The position numbers and the translations under genes were made by a program. This document shows positions 58,419-64,000 of a stretch of 64,000 nt of DNA, one piece after another. Under the pieces are notes generated by a model, which did not search any database, had not been told where the DNA came from, and saw only the letters and a list, made by a program, of their open reading frames with translations. Within the stretch, counting starts at the first letter, position 1. Each line of letters opens with the position of its first letter. Origin of the DNA: Favolaschia claudopus (lineage: Eukaryota; Basidiomycota; Agaricomycetes; Agaricales; Mycenaceae); NCBI GenBank assembly GCA_037176885.1, contig JAWWNJ010000012.1, positions 248,001-312,000 on the forward strand, in the 5' to 3' direction.

Positions 58419-60212
58419 TTAAATCAAGCCCTGGTAGTGCCCTGATCCGCACTCAATTGCCTTCCCCTGAAAAATCGAAGATTTGAGAAGGCGATGATCA
58501 AGATACTGAGGCGGCATACCTTCAAACTTCATCTCGACATACTGAAACAGCAACGTGCGGTTGGAAACAAACGACTTGAACTTGTGCTGTGTGCTGAATC
58601 CTAGTTTTCGGCTGCCCTTACACCTCCGGATATTTGCGCTGAACGCTCCACCCCCATCGACAACGTGAACCTTCTCAATTCGAGACGCGACAAGGTCAAA
58701 GTACACCGAGTCCGTAAATTCCATCGCCGTTTCGAACGTCAGGACGCGGAGTTTCGGCACGAGCGAAGCTTTTCCAGGGATATTATAATATAGAAGTCCC
58801 TGGAGGAGCTTGTCTGTGACAACGACGTGCCTGTCCAGCGGGTCGGTGAAGGAATCCATGACGCACAATTCTTCAAGACAATTGAGTGCTTTAACATTGA
58901 GTAAGAGCTCGTCTTCTGTGATCTTCGCATGAATGGTGAGATAAATAAGATGGGTGGCAAATGAGGAACGATCGGCAAGTGTGAGGAAATGGGTGGAAGG
59001 CCAATTGGGAACAGGCAAATAAGCATCGGGGGGCATGGGCCGGTATTTGAAGGCCTGTAGACAAGGAAAAGTGAGGCAGTCGAGCAATTTTTCGACTGCG
59101 CCTGGTTTATCGCCAGTGTTTAATGAGAATTCGACACTTCGGATGTTGGAGGAAACGACGATCTCATCATCATCGGATACGAGAGCGAGGTTGAAAGCGA
59201 AGGTGAACGCGGTTGATTCATTCGCGGTGGGGAGCAGTGACAACGGGGATAAGGAGGTAGGAAGGCCTTTACCGCGATAGCGACAACTTCGAAGTTGATG
59301 CCAGGGCAAAGAAGGCAGGTTGTCCATGTTCCCATGAAATGAGAAGTGTCGCAGACACGGTGCTTCGACGGTGTCGATCATTCTCCACCCAAGATCCAGC
59401 TCGAGCGTTTCCAGCTTCTCGAGATTTCCAAGTATTCTGGGGATGGAATTGGGTGGCTTACCATGCCACACGATGCGAGCATGCCGCCATCGATATGCGG
59501 TTTTGGCGAGCAGCTGGAAGAGTGACTCGTTATGATAACCTAAATCATGCCGAGTCCCAATCTTCACGTGCAGATCGAGGGCATGGTCTTGACTTCGACG
59601 GAGCGAAGACTCGAGCAGCTTGAGCATTTGTGGGCTGTTGTAACTGTCCCAAGTGGATGTGTCAACGGTCACGGTGGACCATAACTTGGGTGTCTCCATT
59701 GCAATTTTATGCCACCGGGAAGATATCTTTCGGAATTCAATGGCAAAATCAGGAAGGGATGAATGAACTCAATTATGGCGAAGACGTACCCGGCCCAATT
59801 GAAGGATATGATGATGAGAAAGACGGAGCCTCTCGACTGTCCCAGTGGCATAGTCATAGAGCCGGTACCTAAAGTGCGGAAAGGACAGCTCGAAAATGAA
59901 GGCCAGCAGTTCGTTGGGGAGCCGGTGACGTGCAGACAGAACACTCTGACAGCTAGTGGAGTATGATAGGAGCGTTGCACGCTCGGAGGCCAGGCGGTCC
60001 AACTCCGTTTGTAGTTTAACGATTTCCGCGTCGTAGCGCGCAAGTTCTGTTTTTGCCAACGAAACGGTGCCCCGCAAAGACGAGGAATTAGGTGGCAAGA
60101 TGCCACAGCGAGAGATACGGTGTATATTCGCAACTTGGGTCGGCGTAGGAAGAAGGGGGGATGTGAATCCCGATCCAGTGCGTCGGGCTGTCTTCATCTT
60201 GGGGGTGCTCAT
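58419..60212 (-). CDS. F-box protein I, intact with C-terminal extension, 576 aa
   Basis: Exon 1 60212-59790 (141 codons, as in D) and exon 2 59726-58419 are joined over a 63-nt intron. It has ARRTGSGFTSPLLPTPTQV, a coiled coil (LARYDAEIVKLQTELDRL), an F-box (LSARHRLPNELLAFIFELS), SSRWHKIAMETPKLW, and leucine-rich repeats. Relative to D it continues some 34 residues past the usual end (LLFQYVEMKFE then GMPPQYL...), probably by loss of the ancestral stop. D and I are the closest pair in the window and share upstream DNA, in inverse orientation 31 kb apart. The proposed role is SCF substrate receptor. Confidence 0.88.
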
Positions 60213-60362
60213 GCTGACTGCCGAAATCCCGGTGGCAATGAAACCAGATACTCAAATTGAATTTGTGAGGCTCGAGGGTGAAAGCCAGTCAATTGGAAGA
60301 CGAGCTTGGTGGCAAAGCAGGAGATTCGGATGATGAAAGTGAAGGACAAGATGTTGGCGCCA

Positions 60363-60408
60363 AACTGAGACAAACAGCCCATTGGGCGCTAAATAAGGAA
60401 ATTCGGGC
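60363..60408 (-). promoter_or_regulatory. Conserved F-box upstream motif (gene I)
   Basis: The minus strand reads GAATTTCCTTATTTAGCGCC, then TGTTTGTCTCAG, near-identical to 25258-25300 at gene D and at a similar distance from the start. Confidence 0.55.
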
Positions 60409-60419
60409 CATTCCTCGGC

Positions 60420-62560
60420 CACATACACCTTCGCGCATCCTCAACCCGATAACCTCGAGCTCGCCCTCGTCAAACGCAACTGCCTCCACCGCTCTGGTCA
60501 TCACCGGGTCGTCTCGTTGTCCCCGACAGACGGTTAAATTTAAAGCCCCTCGAGCTCGAAGTTCCTCGCAAGTTCCCTTCCCCGCATTATGAATGAGCGT
60601 CGACAACCGCACTGGCATGGAAGACGTCGAGATCCCCGTCAGCACCAACACCGTCATTAGCACCATCTTTGGCATTCCATCTCCGGAAGACCTCACACCA
60701 CCACCCCGATACCAATGCGACTCGAGTGGCACATCGTACGAAGACACCCACCCCGGACTCCGCCGCACACTGCCGCAGCATCATTGACTCGCGCGATCGA
60801 GGGCACGTGCACCCGTAGTGCCTTCACCCGTAACAAGCTTTCACCTCCACCTCGCCTCCTCCTCCAGCCGCATCGGATGAGCATCTACTCCCGCAGGTAT
60901 GCCTCCAGCACATTCACCGCCGCCTCGTTCGGGGCTAGCGCCAGCATAGAAGAAGCCAGCGGCGGCTATGGCCCACGGATTCTGCACCCACCCCACCGCC
61001 ATCCAAAGACCTTGCCTCGACTCGGAACCGCGCCGTTCACAGAAGGCAAGGTGGTCAAAGCACCACCAAAACCGATAGCTAACAACACATACGCCATAGA
61101 GCGAGGAGCGAGCTCTACCCCCACCAACCCCGCTTCCCCCAGCGACACCAACACCCACAGACGCAGTGTCCACATCGACAGCGTCGAGCACGGATCCGAC
61201 ACCCGTACCCACAACGGTGTCAGGCTTCATCTCACGAGTGGGCGTGGCGTCGGGAGACGGTGACGGAAAGACCAAGATTCGGTGATGTCGTCGAAATATC
61301 GGCAACGAGGGTACATGGGGGAAGGAAGACGAAGATAGAGGTCGAGAACCGAAGAGCTGTGACGTGGGGTAAGTCGTGGCGAGGTGAAGGTGGTGACGGC
61401 AAGGGATCGATGCCCCCAGCACGGATGGTAAGAGCCTGTATAGAGCGGAGACGGGGAGTGTAGGTAACGGGAGTGTATGTCGGCAGTGGCGAGTAGACGG
61501 GCGGGATGCGGAGGTGAGCCAAAAAAGGGCTGGAGGGAGGCGGCGGAGGGGAAAGGAAGACCACAAAGTAACGAGGTATAGATATATATGCAGTCATGAG
61601 GGCAGGAAGGCTATACCAAAAGATAAAGACATGTAGATGTCTGGAAAAGACAAAGGGATCAGAGGGGGATGGTGGTGAAGATATCTAGCAAGCGGACGAT
61701 AAGAGGAGGAGGTAAGAAAGGGGGGTGAAACGATAATGAGTGGGGATAGCGCTGGCAAGTAAGAATCCTTCGATAGCGGGGAAGAAGACGCGAGAGAAAG
61801 AACAAATCGTAAAAGGAGGCAGGAGCGAGGAAGAAGAAGGGCGGGGGAGTAAGTACGCGTCACACGAATCGAAGACGAGGCACCTCCGGAGTATGAGGAG
61901 GTCTTGGAGGGGAGCGGACATGTACAGGTACGGTCACCAAAGACAGCCTCGAAACTGACTAGGAGGACCGAAGGAACAATGAAGGGGAAGACGAAGTCGA
62001 CAAGGACGAATACCCTGGACTCTCGGATGCCGAAAGGCCTGAGGCTGGGGTCTTGAATGTCGGCGTCAGGACCCTTCTGCATGCCGGCGAAGGTCGCGCG
62101 TTTCTGAGCCAGCAGCAGATGGTCGGAGGTCGGACACTAGGGGAGCAATTTTAGCATTGATCTGCCGGGCTCGAAATGAGCGGAATTGACGAGCACCTGG
62201 AGTATGCACTAGAGATGACTTGGCAAGCTGAGCGTCGAAGGTGCACATGCGGTGGCGGATGTACGAGTTGCGCAAGCTCCTACTGAGCCTATGAAATGTC
62301 AGTGCGGGTGAGAGAAGCAAGCTCGGGACGTATACGGAAAAAAGATGAGATATCAATTGAGAAAGTAAATTCCGTCGAGTTGGAAGTCGACATGCGCAGC
62401 ATCGGGACTGGAGAGAATCAAGGGCGTGCAAACCGCGCCATCGTGCCGTAGCCGAATCAAGGCGAAATCTCGTCTCGAGATGGAGGACCAAGGGCTCGAT
62501 CAAGCTGCAGAAACCTGTGAGTCGAGATACGAAAAAGAGATTGATCCAGCACACACCGTC
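60420..62560 (-). other. Upstream module, copy 2
   Basis: This is the inverted counterpart of 22560-25250. The best-preserved frame is minus-strand 61566-60841, with VLDAVDVDTASVGVGVAGG, YRFWWCFDHLAF and GLWMAVGWVQNPWAIAAAGF; hydrophobic minus-strand frames at 62082-61232 resemble membrane segments. A plus-strand frame 60593-60787 (TIFGIPSPEDLTPPP) also has a counterpart in copy 1. Because frames break differently in the two copies I cannot name the true coding strand, or whether it is coding at all. Confidence 0.45.
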
Positions 62561-63320
62561 GTATACGGAGAAACGAGTCTTGACGGAAGCTCAGAGCTTT
62601 TCTCGAGGAGAGAGATTCCCTACTGTAGGCAGAAAGAGAATGTCGCGTCAGTATATGCCTCTTCGACTTCAAGTAAGGACAACGAACCAATGGGGGTGTC
62701 TGAGTCACTCTGGCGAGAGACAAGCGGAGCCGTCGTGCCTAGTCAAAGATGTAGCGCCTAATCGTAAAATACGGGCCCGAGTATCGGTGTCGACTGTGTA
62801 GTATACATTGCTGTCAGGCGCGCCAAAAGCACACGCTGGTTGAACGTCAGTATGTGCACTTCAATAGACTCAGTAGATAGGATAGTGCACCTACAGACTC
62901 CCTCCGTAGCGAATAAGTACGTCGTGATCGTCAAGCAGCGCAAAGACCCTGCGAGTCCGTTTTTTCCGGGCTATTTTGCTCTGTGAGTTGATGTTTCAAC
63001 AACGACAGGTTATGCATACCTCCCCCAGCTCCAAAAAAGCCCAGAGATCTGACGAGTCGTCGAAGATTCGAGCACTCTGCAACGATTCTTGCTGGCCAGT
63101 TTTTCATGCTCCAAACTCCACCCATTTCGACGTCCTAAAGCCAGAGGAGATGGAGTGCAAGCGCAGGAGTATCCCAGGGTACGCCCAGAGCGTATTCTCT
63201 ACCAGTCAGACCGCTGGCTCCAGTCGGGCAAGCAGACGACATGATCGTCGACGTCGTGGAGGTTGGAGGGGCGTGAGACAAGCGTGAGAATTATTTTTTC
63301 TGTCGGTCCCGGTCACATCA
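62561..63320. other. Gene-poor interval
   Basis: No gene is supported between the module and the core repeat. Confidence 0.35.
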
Positions 63321-63350
63321 GTTGCCGGTTCTCGCCTTGACTTCAACCAC
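63321..63350 (+). repeat. Dispersed core repeat, copy 6
   Basis: GTTGCCGGTTCTCGCC followed by TTGACTTCAACCACC. No B box is visible to its right. Confidence 0.55.
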
Positions 63351-63772
63351 CACCAACCTTCAAGCGCATCTCAATTTCAGCGTGTCTTGGCGCTGTTTAC
63401 ATCCTTCCAAAACCGCTTAGCTCTGCAAACTTCTGCTTTGACTTGCTCATATTCGGTCGATCTCCTTGCGATCGGCGTCCGCCTTGAGTCGGATGTTGAC
63501 TCAGCTTTCTAATTCTGCAAGCGGCAAGGTGTATAGCTGGTCAGGACAAATTCAGGCCCCAGAACACAGCGCATCGGCTCTGACTCTGAGCGTGCTGGCT
63601 GCAGCGGCCGGTGCTATTTTACGCATTTTCGGCGTTTCAAGCCCGTCATATGCGAAACTCTTCTCAATCCGACAACTTGTATTAACGGAGTCGACAATTT
63701 TTCGAGAAGAACGGAAGGGTAAGTAAACTAAGCCCGGGCTGTGGGATGACTGTCAGTATATCGGTCTGCGGG
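63351..63772. other. Upstream region of the right-edge gene
   Basis: No gene or tRNA-like unit recognised; ends at the TATA box. Confidence 0.35.
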
Positions 63773-63780
63773 CATATAAA
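63773..63780 (+). promoter_or_regulatory. TATA box of the right-edge gene
   Basis: CATATAAA lies 50 bp before the ATG at 63830. Confidence 0.6.
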
Positions 63781-63829
63781 CTCAACGGACTTCCCCTCGC
63801 TTTCGCTGTCATTGTTCAGACATTCTACC

Positions 63830-64000
63830 ATGGCCGCGGAAGTTCAGCTTGTACCCGTCAATCTTGCCACAATAGCTTTGGAGAGCTGCTTCTACGGTTG
63901 CTTTCTTGTTCTAGCCATTACTTCTATGTATCTTCTCATTGGACGCCGTGCCAAATGGTTCTCTCCAACCTTCCTCAGCGCGATTGGAATATTTATAACA
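63830..64000 (+). CDS. Integral membrane protein, 5' fragment
   Basis: The first 57 codons run open to the window edge. After a short acidic/hydrophobic start (MAAEVQLVPV) comes a TM segment (TIALESCFYGCFLVLAITSMY), a basic turn (GRRAKW) and the beginning of a second TM segment. This resembles the N-terminus of a common basidiomycete family of seven-TM-like orphan membrane proteins. Function cannot be given. It is the first ordinary-looking gene to the right of the repeat-rich cluster. Confidence 0.65.
   Translation, partial: MAAEVQLVPVNLATIALESCFYGCFLVLAITSMYLLIGRRAKWFSPTFLSAIGIFIT

Overview
The window is nuclear DNA of a filamentous basidiomycete (Agaricomycetes). Genes are split by many short (about 50-65 nt) GT-AG introns, core promoters carry TATA boxes 50-200 bp upstream, and the gene content is typical of that class: a secreted class II (ligninolytic-type) haem peroxidase, fungal F-box proteins of the coiled-coil plus F-box plus leucine-rich type, DUF4470/MYND proteins and multi-pass fungal membrane proteins. 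The peroxidase suggests a wood- or litter-decaying relative. No bacterial, plasmid or viral gene set is visible.

Layout. 0-12 kb is an ordinary single-copy-like region: two tandem paralogous secreted 241-residue proteins, a 15-exon peroxidase, a TA-flanked MITE, an intact F-box gene, a small 100-residue ORF and a 6-7 TM membrane protein. From about 12.8 kb to the right end the window is an accessory, repeat-built region with seven more members of the same F-box family (eight in all). Only some are intact. One is split by a 4.7 kb CACTG-ended DNA transposon, one by a 0.64 kb MULE-like MITE, one carries a homopolymer frameshift, and one is truncated at a dispersed repeat. Plus-strand members lie left of about 36.5 kb and minus-strand members lie right of about 50 kb. 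The centre (36.7-46 kb) is a visibly AT-richer island with two convergent DUF4470-MYND genes, one intact (1155 aa) and one decayed.

The most unusual content is a family of tRNA-like units (internal B box, paired acceptor-like ends, and a T5-T8 run shortly downstream, as expected for RNA polymerase III). They occur singly or in arrays of three to five units, tail-to-tail with the 3' ends of the F-box genes, and each array is linked to a short conserved core repeat. The block 'F-box gene, opposing tRNA-like array, core, upstream module, next F-box gene' recurs along both halves in mirror orientation, so the cluster looks as if it grew by block duplication.

Exon coordinates given in the entries were worked out by eye from splice signals, phase arithmetic and paralogue comparison. 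Functions are family-level inferences.
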